From assembly GCA_014804485.1 (NCBI GenBank), contig JAAUZT010000048.1, positions 1-55,270 of the forward strand: a stretch of 55,270 bases of DNA. Direction: 5' to 3'. Made by a program: the position numbers and the translations under genes. The notes beneath the pieces are model-generated. The model was given only the letters and a program-made list of their open reading frames with translations. It was not told the origin of the DNA and searched no databases. Positions 1-9,962 of the stretch are shown in pieces. Numbering within the stretch: the stretch's first letter is position 1; the number at the start of each line of letters is the position of its first letter. The DNA is from Lachnospiraceae bacterium. Its GTDB lineage: Bacteria; Bacillota; Clostridia; Lachnospirales; Lachnospiraceae.

Positions 1-9
1 GTATGGCAC

Positions 10-363
10 ATGCTTGGTGATATCTCCGGTGCTGCAAACATTTACATCATCACAGGTTACACCGACATGAGAAAGAGCATAGATGGTCTGTGTGCCATCA
101 TAATGTCCCAGCTGCACAAGGAGCCAGGAGGTAATTCCATCTATCTTTTCTGTGGTAAACGCTGCGACCGTATCAAGGTCTTATTACGCGAACCGGATGG
201 ATATGTCCTTTTATATAAAAGGCTTGATGTCATCCATGGCAGATACCGCTGGCCAAGGAACAGTTCAGAGGTAAAGCCCATTACCTGGCAGCAGTTCGAC
301 TGGCTCATGTCAGGGCTCGAAATCGAACAGCCGAAGGCCCTCCGGACAGCCTGGAACCATTGA
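10..363 (+). CDS. tnpB: IS66 family accessory protein TnpB
   Basis: This 117-residue protein is the small accessory protein (Orf2/TnpB) of IS66-type insertion sequences, which is needed for transposition alongside TnpC. The N-terminal GYTDMRKSIDGL block, the LFCGKRCDRIKVL block and the LYKRLD...YRWPR block are the family signatures and the length is normal. The frame is open to the window edge, so the true start could lie slightly upstream of the ATG used here. The truncated tnpC follows 62 bases downstream, so this is one broken IS66 copy whose left end lies outside the window. The gene itself looks intact. Confidence 0.9.
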   Translation: MLGDISGAANIYIITGYTDMRKSIDGLCAIIMSQLHKEPGGNSIYLFCGKRCDRIKVLLREPDGYVLLYKRLDVIHGRYRWPRNSSEVKPITWQQFDWLMSGLEIEQPKALRTAWNH

Positions 364-425
364 TTTTACTGGATTTTCTGCCTGTTTTGTGGTATACTGG
401 AACTATCAAAAACGGGAGAAAGATC

Positions 426-989
426 ATGCCGCGTTCAGCAAAAGACATCCAGCTTTCAGAGCTTAAGGATACCATTTCAAAACTGAATGAACTGATCATG
501 GCACAGACCAGTTCAATGGATTCTTTACAGAAAACCATTGAGGATCTGCGTCAGGAGTTAAGCAACAAGCGGGCAGAAGTGGATTACCTGAAGGCAAAAC
601 TGTTTGGTTCTTCCAGCGAAAAGCTGAAAGCGCCTTTTCCGGGGCAGATGAGTCTTTTCGAGGAAATGCCGGATGAGAGGATTCCTGAGATCATTGAGCC
701 GGAGATTATCGATGTAGCTGCCCACAAAAGAGAACGCAAACCAAAAGCAGCCTATGAGGAGCTGTTTGAAAATCTTCCGCGCAGACAGGTTCCGCTTGAT
801 ACATTAACCGAAGAAGAAAAGAACTGCCCTGTCTGTGGAACACAGATGGTTCCTATCAGAACCGAGATTGCCCGGACAGAGCTCGTTTTTCATCCGGCAT
901 ATCTGGAACGCGTTGATTATCTGTATCTTTGGTTACTGCCATCCTACAATCACTCCCCTTCTTATCCGATATTCCTTTTTCCGGAATAA
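426..989 (+). pseudogene. tnpC: IS66 transposase TnpC, 3'-truncated
   Basis: The first ~165 residues match the N-terminal part of the IS66 DDE transposase: an N-terminal coiled coil, the LKAKLFGSSSEK segment, the acidic linker and the CPVCGTQM zinc-like motif. A full TnpC has roughly 500 residues. Here homology stops near base 921 and a short unrelated tail runs to a stop at 987-989, so the catalytic DDE domain is absent. The ATG at 426 is chosen because GGGAG lies just upstream; the longer frame from 360 has no such site. The break point lies against the excisionase-like gene on the other strand, so a deletion or rearrangement has joined the IS remnant to another element. Confidence 0.88.
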
Positions 990-1156
990 AATCTTTCACT
1001 CCAATATGTACGCGGTACTTTTGCCTGTACCGTCATATACCCGGCAGCCGCTAATTCCTCATTGAGCTGGCGGATAATGCGATACCCCTTCTGCTTTGAC
1101 ACGCCCAATTCCTGAGCAACATCATCAACAGTCATCATGTAGTTTGTCTTTGCCAT
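962..1156 (-). CDS. Small helix-turn-helix DNA-binding protein, excisionase-like
   Basis: This 64-residue basic protein has an N-terminal MTVDDVAQELGVSK helix-turn-helix followed by a second helix (GYRIIRQLNEEL) and a short wing ending in YWSERFY. The layout resembles the small HTH proteins of integrative and conjugative elements that act as excisionases or local regulators. AGGAG lies a few bases upstream of the ATG. Short related sequences (TGCGTAA or TGCATAA) at about 1188, 1231 and 1275 in its upstream region could be binding sites, but this is speculative. No integrase or other element gene is present in the window, so it is probably a remnant. Confidence 0.6.
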   Translation of the reverse strand: MAKTNYMMTVDDVAQELGVSKQKGYRIIRQLNEELAAAGYMTVQAKVPRTYWSERFYSGKRNIG

Positions 1157-1487
1157 GTCAATTCTCCTTTCGCACTATATTTTCTCACATTACGCATTTC
1201 ATATTATGGTTGTTTTAATATTATTACTCGTTGCGTATTTTGTCAATACTATTTTAAAATTATTTTTAATTATTTACGAATTGCATAATGAGTTGTACAG
1301 TGTTATAATATATAAGATTTCTTTTATATCATATTGCAGGTAAGACAAATAGAGTTGGCAAAATACCGTTTTTTGTGCGACGACCATACAGAACATTACA
1401 GTATGTGCTGATGACGCAAAGTAATGCAAAGATTTCACATCGGATATATAAGAGATATAAATTTACATATCAAAAAGGGGTATTGTT
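1157..1487. other. AT-rich divergent intergenic region
   Basis: This 331-base AT-rich stretch separates the leftward HTH gene from the rightward DUF262 gene. It must carry both promoters, but I could not single out a convincing -35/-10 pair. AGGGG sits directly before the DUF262 start. The short ORFs in it look like chance low-complexity frames. Confidence 0.5.
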
Positions 1488-3350
1488 ATGGCAAAAAATA
1501 TTGAACCTAAGCTCAGAAAAATTGGAGATTATCTTAAACTGGAAGATGATACAATTTTCGCGATTCCAGAATATCAGAGACCGTATTCGTGGGAAATAGG
1601 TCATTGTGATAAATTATGGCAGGATATTAATGATTTTATTGGTAGCGATAGTAATGAGAGATATTTCTTCGGAACGATTATTATCAACTGCCAGGATGAT
1701 GATACTATATTTGGACTAATAGACGGACAGCAGAGAACTACTACATTCCTGTTGCTTCTCAAAGCTCTCTTGGTGCGTATCAATGTCGCAATAGGAACAA
1801 CAAGTCAAGATGAAGACTCGGAGAATCTATGCAGAGGCCTGAAAGAGCGTAGAAGAAAGATTATGGGTATCTTATACAAGGTTGAGACTGAGGATATTCC
1901 TGATAAGCCCGAATTTGACACCGATAGAAAAATCTGCAATTCTGATGTTATTATAAAAAACTGTTCTATTAATGAACTGTACAAGAATGAATTGCAGACG
2001 ATATTGAGCTCTGTAGATTACGTTGAAGCCGAAGCGAAAGTTTTTAAAATTCCTCACAAACAACAGGATAATAAGTATACCAACTTTTTTAGGAATTTCA
2101 AATTTTTCTACGAGAAGGCTAATGAGATTTCCGACTCGGAGCTTAATAGCTTTGCTAAAACACTAACTGATAGCTGTGAGGTTATAGAGATCAAGAGTTG
2201 GAAAGTAGAACAGGCTATCAATATGTTTAATTCTCTAAACTCAGACGGCTTACCACTTTATGATGCAGATATTATTTCAGCTAAATTATATGCATTTGCT
2301 GAGAAAAACAAGGAAGGAGAAGAGTTTACTAAGTTATGGAAAAAAATGATTGAGCTGATCAATGAATTGAAACAGAATGGTATTGTAAATATTGATGCTA
2401 TTTTTATGCAGCAAATGTACTATGAGAGGGCAAAGAACAAGGAGCATGAGATTGTAAGTGAAACAGGGAAAGTTAATGTAACAACACCAGGTCTGAGAAG
2501 ATATTTTACAGAGATAAACACTGCCCTGCTGAAATATCCAATTGGATTATGCACCCAAATGATAAATCTTGCTAAGATTTGGCAAAAGGTATCGGATTAC
2601 CCTATTATGCAGGTTTTGTTGAAGTTTAATGACAATGCAAAGCTGTTTTTGGCAAGCTATTTTCATCGTTTCAAAGCAGATGAGATAAGCGAAGAAAATA
2701 TAGAGGACATTGCAATATGTCTATTGAGGTTGTTTACGGTATTAGAGTTAGTTGATATTGGATATTCCAGCAACGCTTTCAAAACTTTTCTGTTTGGTGA
2801 GATTGTAAAACTGGCGGATCCCGATATATCCGTGCAGACGATTAAAGCTGATTTTGATAAGCATATTTCTGAAAAATGGAGTAAAGAAGAACTCAAAAAA
2901 TATGTGCTCGAATATGACAAGAATATGCTTGTTTATTTGAATGAGTATTTAGTGGCAAAAGAGAATGATTTTAAATTTATGCTGGGTGCAAAATATGATA
3001 TTGAACATATCCTGCCGGTAAGTGGAGCGAATCTTGATGAAATTAGAAAAGATGCGCAGATTGATAGTAAAGAGGAGTTTAAAAATATTGTCAATAAACT
3101 CGGTAATAAGATACTGCTAGAAGAAAAGATTAACAGAGCTATTGGGAATGAATGGTTTAGGACAAAAGTATCTACAAAATTATCATCCAAAACAGGATAT
3201 ATTGATAGCTGCTACCCTCTTGCTAGGGCTTTTGTAAGGAAATATGAGAATGATAATAAACCTTACTGGTGTAAAAAAGACATCGAAAAGGCAACAGATG
3301 TAGCGAGTGATAGGATTGTTAATTTCATTTTTGGCATCCAAGCAATTTAA
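1488..3350 (+). CDS. DUF262/DUF1524 protein, GmrSD-like nuclease candidate
   Basis: The 620-residue protein has an N-terminal DUF262 (ParB-like nucleotidase/NTPase fold) with the signatures IPEYQRPYSW at residues 26-35 and DGQQRTT at 79-85. The C-terminal third looks like the DUF1524 His-Me nuclease: EHILP (His507) is followed by the KLGNKILLEEKIN block and a Phe-x-x-Lys. The same two domains form GmrS and GmrD of the type IV modification-dependent restriction enzyme, and single-chain versions such as BrxU exist. A role in restricting modified foreign DNA is therefore plausible but inferred. An XRE regulator gene follows 77 bases downstream, and IS fragments flank the pair, which suits an acquired defence cassette. 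The start is preceded by an AGGGG ribosome site. Confidence 0.85.
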   Translation: MAKNIEPKLRKIGDYLKLEDDTIFAIPEYQRPYSWEIGHCDKLWQDINDFIGSDSNERYFFGTIIINCQDDDTIFGLIDGQQRTTTFLLLLKALLVRINVAIGTTSQDEDSENLCRGLKERRRKIMGILYKVETEDIPDKPEFDTDRKICNSDVIIKNCSINELYKNELQTILSSVDYVEAEAKVFKIPHKQQDNKYTNFFRNFKFFYEKANEISDSELNSFAKTLTDSCEVIEIKSWKVEQAINMFNSLNSDGLPLYDADIISAKLYAFAEKNKEGEEFTKLWKKMIELINELKQNGIVNIDAIFMQQMYYERAKNKEHEIVSETGKVNVTTPGLRRYFTEINTALLKYPIGLCTQMINLAKIWQKVSDYPIMQVLLKFNDNAKLFLASYFHRFKADEISEENIEDIAICLLRLFTVLELVDIGYSSNAFKTFLFGEIVKLADPDISVQTIKADFDKHISEKWSKEELKKYVLEYDKNMLVYLNEYLVAKENDFKFMLGAKYDIEHILPVSGANLDEIRKDAQIDSKEEFKNIVNKLGNKILLEEKINRAIGNEWFRTKVSTKLSSKTGYIDSCYPLARAFVRKYENDNKPYWCKKDIEKATDVASDRIVNFIFGIQAI

Positions 3351-3427
3351 CAAATTCCAGTTGCCGTAAAAACACATTAGTAAAAGTTAATAATAATATA
3401 ATATATAGCAGAAAGGAATGTGAATAG

Positions 3428-3892
3428 ATGGGTTATGGTCAAAACTTAAAAGATATTTTGGACAACAAAGGCATGACAGTAAAAGAACTTGCACTAAAGG
3501 CAAAAATTGCACCAACAACACTTTATTCCATTATTCAGAGGGATACCGCTATCCGCTTTGATACTGCGCTTAGAATTTCTAACATATTGGATATTCCTAT
3601 CAGTTCTATCTGCAAGGACAATCCATATGACGATATTGAGACCTTACCGGCACTTCCATCCGACAGTGAAAAACGGAATATTGACAGTCATAAAAATAGT
3701 TACATATCCGACCGTACCGCTCGTATTCTGAAAAAATTTGATTACACGGAGCTGCCTATGGTGGATGAGTTGATTGCCGATTTATATGTGCTAGATGACA
3801 CAACAAGACGAGACCTCTTTGAATATATTAAAGTGCTGAAGAAAAATCATTCCTCTCCTGAAAGAGCTGCTGATTTAAAAGATATAAAATAG
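3428..3892 (+). CDS. XRE-family transcriptional regulator
   Basis: The 154-residue protein begins with a Cro/CI-type helix-turn-helix (residues ~5-62; LKDILDNKGMTVKELALKAK then TTLYSIIQRD). The C-terminal ~70 residues are helical and may mediate dimerisation. An AGAAAGGAATG ribosome site precedes the start. It lies directly downstream of the DUF262 gene on the same strand and is followed by a strong hairpin, so it is likely the last gene of that unit and may control it. No metabolite-binding domain is visible. Confidence 0.85.
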   Translation: MGYGQNLKDILDNKGMTVKELALKAKIAPTTLYSIIQRDTAIRFDTALRISNILDIPISSICKDNPYDDIETLPALPSDSEKRNIDSHKNSYISDRTARILKKFDYTELPMVDELIADLYVLDDTTRRDLFEYIKVLKKNHSSPERAADLKDIK

Positions 3893-3908
3893 AAAAATAT
3901 AATAATGT

Positions 3909-3938
3909 AGCCACTTTAGTTCTCTAAAGTGGCTTTCC
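3909..3938 (+). terminator. Rho-independent terminator after XRE gene
   Basis: A perfect 11-bp stem (AGCCACTTTAG / CTAAAGTGGCT) with a four-base loop starts 17 bases after the regulator stop codon. The U-tract after it is short, so termination may be only moderate. Confidence 0.7.
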
Positions 3939-3962
3939 ACGTAAAAAGGCTTTCAGAAAAAT

Positions 3963-4365
3963 TTGTTACCGATAACTTACACTCTTCCGAAAGCCCGTTA
4001 CCAACGCTATACCGTCCATTTTCACCGGAATATCTTCTCTCTGTTACACCACGAAACAACTGAAGTCGATTGCCATGATGCTGAAAGCTATCCATGCCCA
4101 AGAGAACAAGCATGTGGCACGGGAGAAAGTCCGTCAGGTAATGGAAAATCTAAAAGAGAAGAAACTCGGTTCTGCAACAAAGAATCTTCAGGATGTCATA
4201 GAGGAAACCTTTACATATATGGACTTTCCTATACAGTACTGGAGCTGGATACAGACACAACACCATCAAATAGCTCAACCATGAAATCAAACAGAGTACT
4301 CAGATGCCTCTAGAATCCAATGGGGGACATGCGCTACATGAACATAAATCACATTTCACGAAAAG
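3963..4365 (+). pseudogene. IS256-family transposase remnant, frameshifted
   Basis: Two overlapping frames reconstruct the C-terminal part of an IS256/Mutator-type transposase. The first frame (to about 4050) carries RYQRYTVHFHRNIF, the usual xxxQRCxVHFxRN block. A +1 shift continues in KAIHAQENKHVAREK, then EETFTYMDFPIQYW, and a further degenerate stretch reads LNHEIKQST and later MRYMNIN. The whole N-terminus is missing, and stops and frameshifts interrupt the rest, so it cannot encode a working transposase. No clear terminal inverted repeats are left. Confidence 0.75.
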
Positions 4366-4407
4366 TCCTCAAAAAATTTGACTGTCCAATTTTTCTTTAA
4401 CCCCTGC

Positions 4408-4956
4408 CTAATCTTTTTTGTATTTTAACAATTCAATTCTTTGATAGGTATAATTTTCTACAAAATAAAGAATATTTGCTATAGCAAGTATACTCGCTTG
4501 ATTATACGCTAAGTCAAAACGTAACAAACGACAAAAAACATCCTGATAAATTTCATTCTCATTATTAGTAGGAGGAAAATAAAATTCATCTACATTTTCT
4601 TTATCATCACTATTGTTCAAATATCCCTTTAAAACTTGTAATCCAACACTTAGTGCTAATCTTTCATTAAAAACATATTCCTTACCATCAGAATCTTTTT
4701 TTTGTTTATTATACAGCAAACGGGTTTCACAAATTGCCAGTATCAAGGCAGCGCTAACTTTATGCCGATCTAATAAGCCAAGATTATCATGCATAAAATT
4801 TTTCTTACATCTTTGATTTATTTCATTGTATCTATCAAAGACCTGCATTTTAGATTCTTGATGAAATTCTACAATACTTTCATATGCATCAACAATTTCT
4901 TGTGCCTCCGGAATAATACCTTCATTCCAAATAATGTCAAATTCTTCAATAGTCAT
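4408..4956 (-). CDS. Hypothetical protein with DRHKVSAALILAI motif
   Basis: This 182-residue, mostly helical, acidic soluble protein is not one I can assign. It has a hydrophobic DRHKVSAALILAI helix around residues 63-75, a pattern I associate with small uncharacterised Firmicute proteins, followed by a second helix-rich half (RLLRFDLAYNQASIL). It is the last gene of a three-gene leftward operon, 17 bases behind a small membrane protein gene. The AT-rich base use matches its two operon partners and differs from the ribosomal block next door, so the cassette was probably acquired. The partnership of soluble protein and small membrane proteins could suggest a defence or toxin-immunity unit, but nothing in the sequence proves it. 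Confidence 0.6.
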   Translation of the reverse strand: MTIEEFDIIWNEGIIPEAQEIVDAYESIVEFHQESKMQVFDRYNEINQRCKKNFMHDNLGLLDRHKVSAALILAICETRLLYNKQKKDSDGKEYVFNERLALSVGLQVLKGYLNNSDDKENVDEFYFPPTNNENEIYQDVFCRLLRFDLAYNQASILAIANILYFVENYTYQRIELLKYKKD

Positions 4957-4973
4957 TATTTATCCTACCCTTA

Positions 4974-5156
4974 TTATCTCATTTTTCCAAAATTCTTTAA
5001 AGCTTGCTTTAGAGGTATATCTGAATTTATATACCCCGGAACAATAGGACATGCTATATCTGTTTTTGATGAGTCATTTTTAAATGATATGTTTATAACA
5101 ATTTTAATTATCAATGCTACAAGAAATAGGATACCAAATACAATAAATATAATCAT
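4974..5156 (-). CDS. Small single-pass membrane protein
   Basis: The 60-residue protein starts with one hydrophobic segment (residues ~1-25, IIFIVFGILFLVALIIKIVI) and has a polar tail of about 35 residues containing two prolines. Its ATG overlaps the stop codon of the upstream gene by four bases (ATGA), which strongly supports translation by coupling. I recognise no family. Confidence 0.55.
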   Translation of the reverse strand: MIIFIVFGILFLVALIIKIVINISFKNDSSKTDIACPIVPGYINSDIPLKQALKNFGKMR

Positions 5157-5581
5157 TTTTTTCTATCCTTTCTAATTAAGAGCAAATCCATGAGTACGAA
5201 AATCTTCAATAAAACAAAAATAAAGGATAGCATATAACATACCCAAAAAGCATATTTATATCCATTCGAAATTGTTCCATTTCCTATAAATACAACTTTT
5301 ATCATTAGAAAAAAACAAAGCGGCACTAATATAATTCCTAAAATACTTCCAACTACCTCATACACTCTTTGATTCTTCTCTATCTTATTACTAACCCGTC
5401 CTTTATATACCGAAGATTCTTCTGTCGTATTCATACATTCAATCCATGCGGTAATTATAAAAACGAACAAGCTTATGTAAGTTGCTGCATCCACTTGACC
5501 GAAAATACATATTACAACATATGAAATCAAGAAAAAAGTCAATTTTATTATTTGTAACCCCATTTTGTTATCGATTCTCAT
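5153..5581 (-). CDS. Four-helix integral membrane protein, unknown
   Basis: The 142-residue protein shows about four hydrophobic segments (residues ~9-25, 33-46, 76-95 and 109-133) and a basic C-terminus ending RKDRKK. A charged loop of about 30 residues separates the second and third segments. The start has a GGAGAATGAG ribosome site. It is the first gene of the three-gene operon and is coupled to the next gene by an ATGA overlap. No recognisable domain was found. Confidence 0.55.
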   Translation of the reverse strand: MRIDNKMGLQIIKLTFFLISYVVICIFGQVDAATYISLFVFIITAWIECMNTTEESSVYKGRVSNKIEKNQRVYEVVGSILGIILVPLCFFLMIKVVFIGNGTISNGYKYAFWVCYMLSFIFVLLKIFVLMDLLLIRKDRKK

Positions 5582-5817
5582 CTCATTCTCCTGTGTATAC
5601 TAAGATTTTAATAAGATTGGGTTCAAATTTTCCACAATTGATATTTTTCTAATGTACTTATCGAATAAAATTCTTAATATACTCTATTCCAATTTCTTAT
5701 AACCGTGATTAAAATAGAGCCATTTTAGAGCCGACAGTACAGATTTAGAATATTAATTTTGAAAAACAGGGCTCTCCAATTTCTCGGAAAGCCCCATAAA
5801 ATCTAGCTTTTTACTGA
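5582..5817. other. Intergenic region between accessory DNA and tuf
   Basis: This 236-base AT-rich stretch marks the border between the accessory region and the housekeeping block. Apart from the tuf terminator near its right end I see no gene or repeat. Confidence 0.5.
5764..5797 (-). terminator. Terminator of tuf
   Basis: Reading leftward, GGGCTTTCC, an eight-base loop, and GGAGAGCCC form a nine-bp stem with one wobble pair, followed by TGTTTTT. It lies about 20 bases after the tuf stop codon and closes the str-type operon. Confidence 0.85.
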
Positions 5818-7005
5818 TTACTCAATGATAGTAGCCACACGACCTGAACCAACTGTTCTACCGCCCTCACGGATAGCAAACGTAAGACCCTGCTCCATAG
5901 CGATCGGGTGAATCAGCTCGATAGACATCTCTACGTTATCACCAGGCATGCACATCTCTGTGCCATCAGGCAGATTACATACACCTGTGATATCTGTTGT
6001 TCTGAAGTAGAACTGAGGTCTGTAGTTATTGAAGAAAGGAGTATGACGACCACCCTCATCTTTCGTCAAAACATAAACCTGAGCTGTAAATTTCTTGTGG
6101 CATGTTACTGTGCCGGGTTTAGCAAGAACCTGTCCTCTTTCGATATCTGTTCTCTGGATACCACGAAGCAGTACACCGATGTTATCACCAGCCTGTGCCT
6201 CACCCAGTAACTTACGGAACATCTCGATACCTGTTACAACAGATTTCTGTGTCTCTTCCTTAACACCGATAATCTCAACATCATCAGACATATGCAGTGT
6301 ACCACGCTCTACTCTACCTGTAGCAACAGTACCACGACCTGTGATAGAGAATACATCCTCGATAGGCATAAGGAAAGGCTTATCTGTATCACGCTGAGGA
6401 TCCGGAATATAATCATCAACTGTGCTCATGAGCTCCATGATCTTGTCACCCCACTCGCTGCTGGGATCTTCCAGAGCCTTCAAAGCAGAACCCTGAACGA
6501 TCGGGCAGTCTGTGAATTCATACTCTTCCAACTGCTCTGTGATCTCCATCTCAACCAGCTCAAGCAACTCAGGATCGTCTACCATATCGCACTTGTTCAT
6601 GAATACTACGATATAAGGCACGCCTACCTGACGGGACAGGAGGATGTGCTCCTTGGTCTGAGCCATAACGCCGTCTGTAGCAGCTACAACAAGGATAGCG
6701 CCATCCATCTGAGCAGCACCTGTGATCATGTTCTTAACGTAGTCAGCATGTCCAGGGCAGTCAACGTGAGCATAGTGTCTCTTCTCTGTCTCATACTCAA
6801 CGTGTGCCGTAGAGATCGTGATACCTCTTTCTCTCTCTTCCGGAGCTTTATCGATGTTCTCGAAATCTGTAGCAGTATTACCTGCAACTCTCTCGGAAAG
6901 AACCTTTGTGATTGCTGCTGTTAAAGTTGTTTTACCATGGTCAACGTGACCAATGGTGCCGATATTACAATGTGGTTTGTTTCTTTCAAACTTAGCTTTA
7001 GCCAT
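5818..7005 (-). CDS. tuf: Elongation factor Tu
   Basis: EF-Tu delivers aminoacyl-tRNA to the ribosome as a GTP complex in the cytoplasm. The 395-residue protein has normal length and all G-domain motifs: GHVDHGKT (P-loop), [14 protein letters not shown] and GSALKA, followed by complete domains 2 and 3. AGGAGG lies nine bases before the ATG. It is the last gene of the str block, behind fusA, and has its own strong promoter in the 176-base gap. No second copy of tuf is present in the window. Confidence 0.99.
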   Translation of the reverse strand: MAKAKFERNKPHCNIGTIGHVDHGKTTLTAAITKVLSERVAGNTATDFENIDKAPEERERGITISTAHVEYETEKRHYAHVDCPGHADYVKNMITGAAQMDGAILVVAATDGVMAQTKEHILLSRQVGVPYIVVFMNKCDMVDDPELLELVEMEITEQLEEYEFTDCPIVQGSALKALEDPSSEWGDKIMELMSTVDDYIPDPQRDTDKPFLMPIEDVFSITGRGTVATGRVERGTLHMSDDVEIIGVKEETQKSVVTGIEMFRKLLGEAQAGDNIGVLLRGIQRTDIERGQVLAKPGTVTCHKKFTAQVYVLTKDEGGRHTPFFNNYRPQFYFRTTDITGVCNLPDGTEMCMPGDNVEMSIELIHPIAMEQGLTFAIREGGRTVGSGRVATIIE

Positions 7006-7071
7006 TTCTAAAGTCCTCCTTATAAAACTAGATAAATTTTTTAAATGTTTCTTTACAATCAGCTATCTTTG

Positions 7072-7100
7072 ATTATATTAAAGATTGCCAAGATTTTCAA
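7072..7100 (-). promoter_or_regulatory. Sigma-A promoter of tuf
   Basis: On the minus strand TTGAAA (7095-7100) and TATAAT (7072-7077) are 17 bases apart. Transcription should start near 7065, about 60 bases before the tuf start codon, so tuf can be made independently of fusA. Confidence 0.8.
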
Positions 7101-7129
7101 GCATTATTTCGTTTTTGCCGCTAAAACCT

Positions 7130-7181
7130 TTATTTAGCCTTAGCTGCCAGCACCTTTTCTACAAGATAAGGTACAATGCCC
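7130..7181 (-). repeat. Diverged duplicate of the fusA 3' end
   Basis: Directly behind the fusA stop codon lies a second copy of its last codons, ending with the same KVLAAKAK and TAA. The 24-base block at 7137-7160 repeats 7189-7212 exactly. Upstream of it the two copies still match codon by codon (V-P-Y-L-V-E-K-V against V-P-K-S-V-Q-E-K-V), with a one-codon difference and several substitutions. This looks like the tail of a different EF-G allele left by recombination, not a simple tandem slip. The remnant is in another frame and has no start of its own. Confidence 0.75.
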
Positions 7182-9299
7182 TTATTTTGCCTTAGCTGCC
7201 AGCACCTTTTCTTGAACGCTCTTCGGTACCTGCTCATATTTCTCAAAGAACATCGAGTAGTTACCACGACCCTGTGTCTTGGAACGTAAGTCTGTGGAAT
7301 AACCGAACATCTCAGCAAGCGGTACATAACCCTTAACCATCTTGCCGCCGCCGATATCTTCCATACCTTCAATACGTCCGCGACGGGAGTTGATATCACC
7401 GATAACATCACCCATATATTCCTCAGGCATTGTTACCTCAACCTTCATGATAGGCTCAAGCAGTACAGGGCCGGCTTTCTTCATCGCTTCCTTGAAACAC
7501 ATGGAACCAGCAATGTGGAATGCCATCTCGGATGAGTCCACTTCATGGTAGGAACCGTCGTATACATTGGCATGCACGCCAAGTACGGGGAATCCGCCCA
7601 GAATACCTGCTTTCGATGCTTCTTCGATACCCTCACCGACAGCCGGAATATATTCCTTCGGAATAGCGCCGCCGACTACGGATGACTCATACTTAAATGT
7701 CTCTTCACCGTTCGGATCCATAGGCTCGAACTTAACTTTACAGTGTCCGTACTGTCCACGACCACCGGACTGCTTCGCATACTTGTATTCCTGATCAACA
7801 GGCTTGGTAAATGTCTCTTTATATGCAACCTGCGGAGCGCCTACGTTAGCCTCTACTTTGTATTCACGAAGCAGACGGTCTACGATGATCTCCAAATGCA
7901 GCTCGCCCATACCTGCGATAATAGTCTGACCGGTCTCCTGATCGGTATGCGCACGGAACGTCGGATCTTCTTCCGCAAGCTTCGCCAGTGCTTCACCCAT
8001 CTTGCCCTGACCTGCTTTGGTCTTAGGCTCGATCGCCAGCTCGATAACCGGCTCGGGGAATTCCATGGACTCTAAGATTACAGGATGCTGCTCATCACAG
8101 ATAGTATCACCTGTTGTTGTAAGTTTAAATCCAACGGCAGCCGCAATATCACCGGAATATACCTTATCCAGCTCTGCTCTCTTATTTGCATGCATCTGCA
8201 GAATACGACCTACACGCTCTTTCTTATCTTTGGTAGCATTCAGCACATAAGAACCGGAGTTCATCGTACCGGAATACACACGGAAGAATGCAAGCTTACC
8301 AACAAAAGGATCAGCCATGATCTTGAATGCCAGTGCAGAGAAAGGTTCATCATCAGATGAATGTCTCTCCACTTCATTACCGTCGGCATCAACACCCTTG
8401 ATTGCCGGGATGTCTGTAGGTGCCGGCATATACTCAAGGACTGCGTCCAGAAGCTTCTGAACACCTTTATTTCTGTAAGCGGAACCACAGCATACGGGAA
8501 CTGCCGTACATTCGCAGGTACCCTTGCGCAGTGCTTTCTTCATATCTTCTACGGAAGGTTCTTCACCCTCCAGGTACATCATGGTCAGATCATCATCCAG
8601 TTCGCAGACTTTCTCAACCAACTCATCATGGTAGAGTGCTGCATCGTCCGCCATATCGGCAGGAATCTCTGTAATCGTGATATCCTCGCCCTTATCATCA
8701 TTGTAGATATAGGCTTTCATCTCGAATAAGTCGATGATTCCCTTGAAATCATCCTCTTTACCGATAGGCAGTTGGAGGATAATCGCATTTTTACCTAATC
8801 TGGTTCTGATCTGCTCTACAGCACCGTAGAAATTAGCGCCTAAGATATCCATCTTATTGATAAATGCCATTCTCGGTACATTGTAGGTATCAGCCTGTCT
8901 CCATACATTCTCTGACTGTGGTTCAACGCCACCCTTTGCACAAAATACGCCTACAGCGCCATCAAGTACGCGGAGTGAACGCTCGACTTCTACAGTAAAG
9001 TCAACGTGACCGGGAGTATCAATAATGTTGATACGATGCTCCAATGCGCCTTCCTTCGGTTTACAGTTTTCTTCCAAAGTCCAGTGGCATGTCGTAGCGG
9101 CTGATGTGATCGTTATACCTCTTTCCTGCTCCTGCTCCATCCAGTCCATGGTCGCAGTACCTTCATGAGTATCACCGATCTTGTAGTTTACGCCAGTATA
9201 ATACAGGATACGCTCTGTCAATGTCGTCTTACCGGCATCGATATGCGCCATGATACCTATATTTCTGGTTCTCTCTAACGGATATTCTCTTCCAGCCAA
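7182..9299 (-). CDS. fusA: Elongation factor G
   Basis: EF-G drives ribosomal translocation and recycling using GTP. The 705-residue protein is full length, with the P-loop AHIDAGKT, the RGITI switch [13 protein letters not shown] and the complete domains II-V. A GGAGG ribosome site precedes the start. It follows rpsG by 21 bases and is transcribed with rpsL-rpsG. Its C-terminal codons are duplicated just downstream, as described separately. Confidence 0.99.
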   Translation of the reverse strand: MAGREYPLERTRNIGIMAHIDAGKTTLTERILYYTGVNYKIGDTHEGTATMDWMEQEQERGITITSAATTCHWTLEENCKPKEGALEHRINIIDTPGHVDFTVEVERSLRVLDGAVGVFCAKGGVEPQSENVWRQADTYNVPRMAFINKMDILGANFYGAVEQIRTRLGKNAIILQLPIGKEDDFKGIIDLFEMKAYIYNDDKGEDITITEIPADMADDAALYHDELVEKVCELDDDLTMMYLEGEEPSVEDMKKALRKGTCECTAVPVCCGSAYRNKGVQKLLDAVLEYMPAPTDIPAIKGVDADGNEVERHSSDDEPFSALAFKIMADPFVGKLAFFRVYSGTMNSGSYVLNATKDKKERVGRILQMHANKRAELDKVYSGDIAAAVGFKLTTTGDTICDEQHPVILESMEFPEPVIELAIEPKTKAGQGKMGEALAKLAEEDPTFRAHTDQETGQTIIAGMGELHLEIIVDRLLREYKVEANVGAPQVAYKETFTKPVDQEYKYAKQSGGRGQYGHCKVKFEPMDPNGEETFKYESSVVGGAIPKEYIPAVGEGIEEASKAGILGGFPVLGVHANVYDGSYHEVDSSEMAFHIAGSMCFKEAMKKAGPVLLEPIMKVEVTMPEEYMGDVIGDINSRRGRIEGMEDIGGGKMVKGYVPLAEMFGYSTDLRSKTQGRGNYSMFFEKYEQVPKSVQEKVLAAKAK

Positions 9300-9320
9300 G
9301 GTTTTTTCCTCCTTATAATA

Positions 9321-9962
<642 letters not shown>

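Noticed and set aside
1155-1343. 62-residue hydrophobic frame in the intergenic region
   Set aside because: It is AT-rich chance coding over a divergent promoter region without a ribosome site.
6292-6924. 210-residue frame antisense to tuf
   Set aside because: It is a shadow of the highly biased tuf codons, has no ribosome site and no family resemblance.
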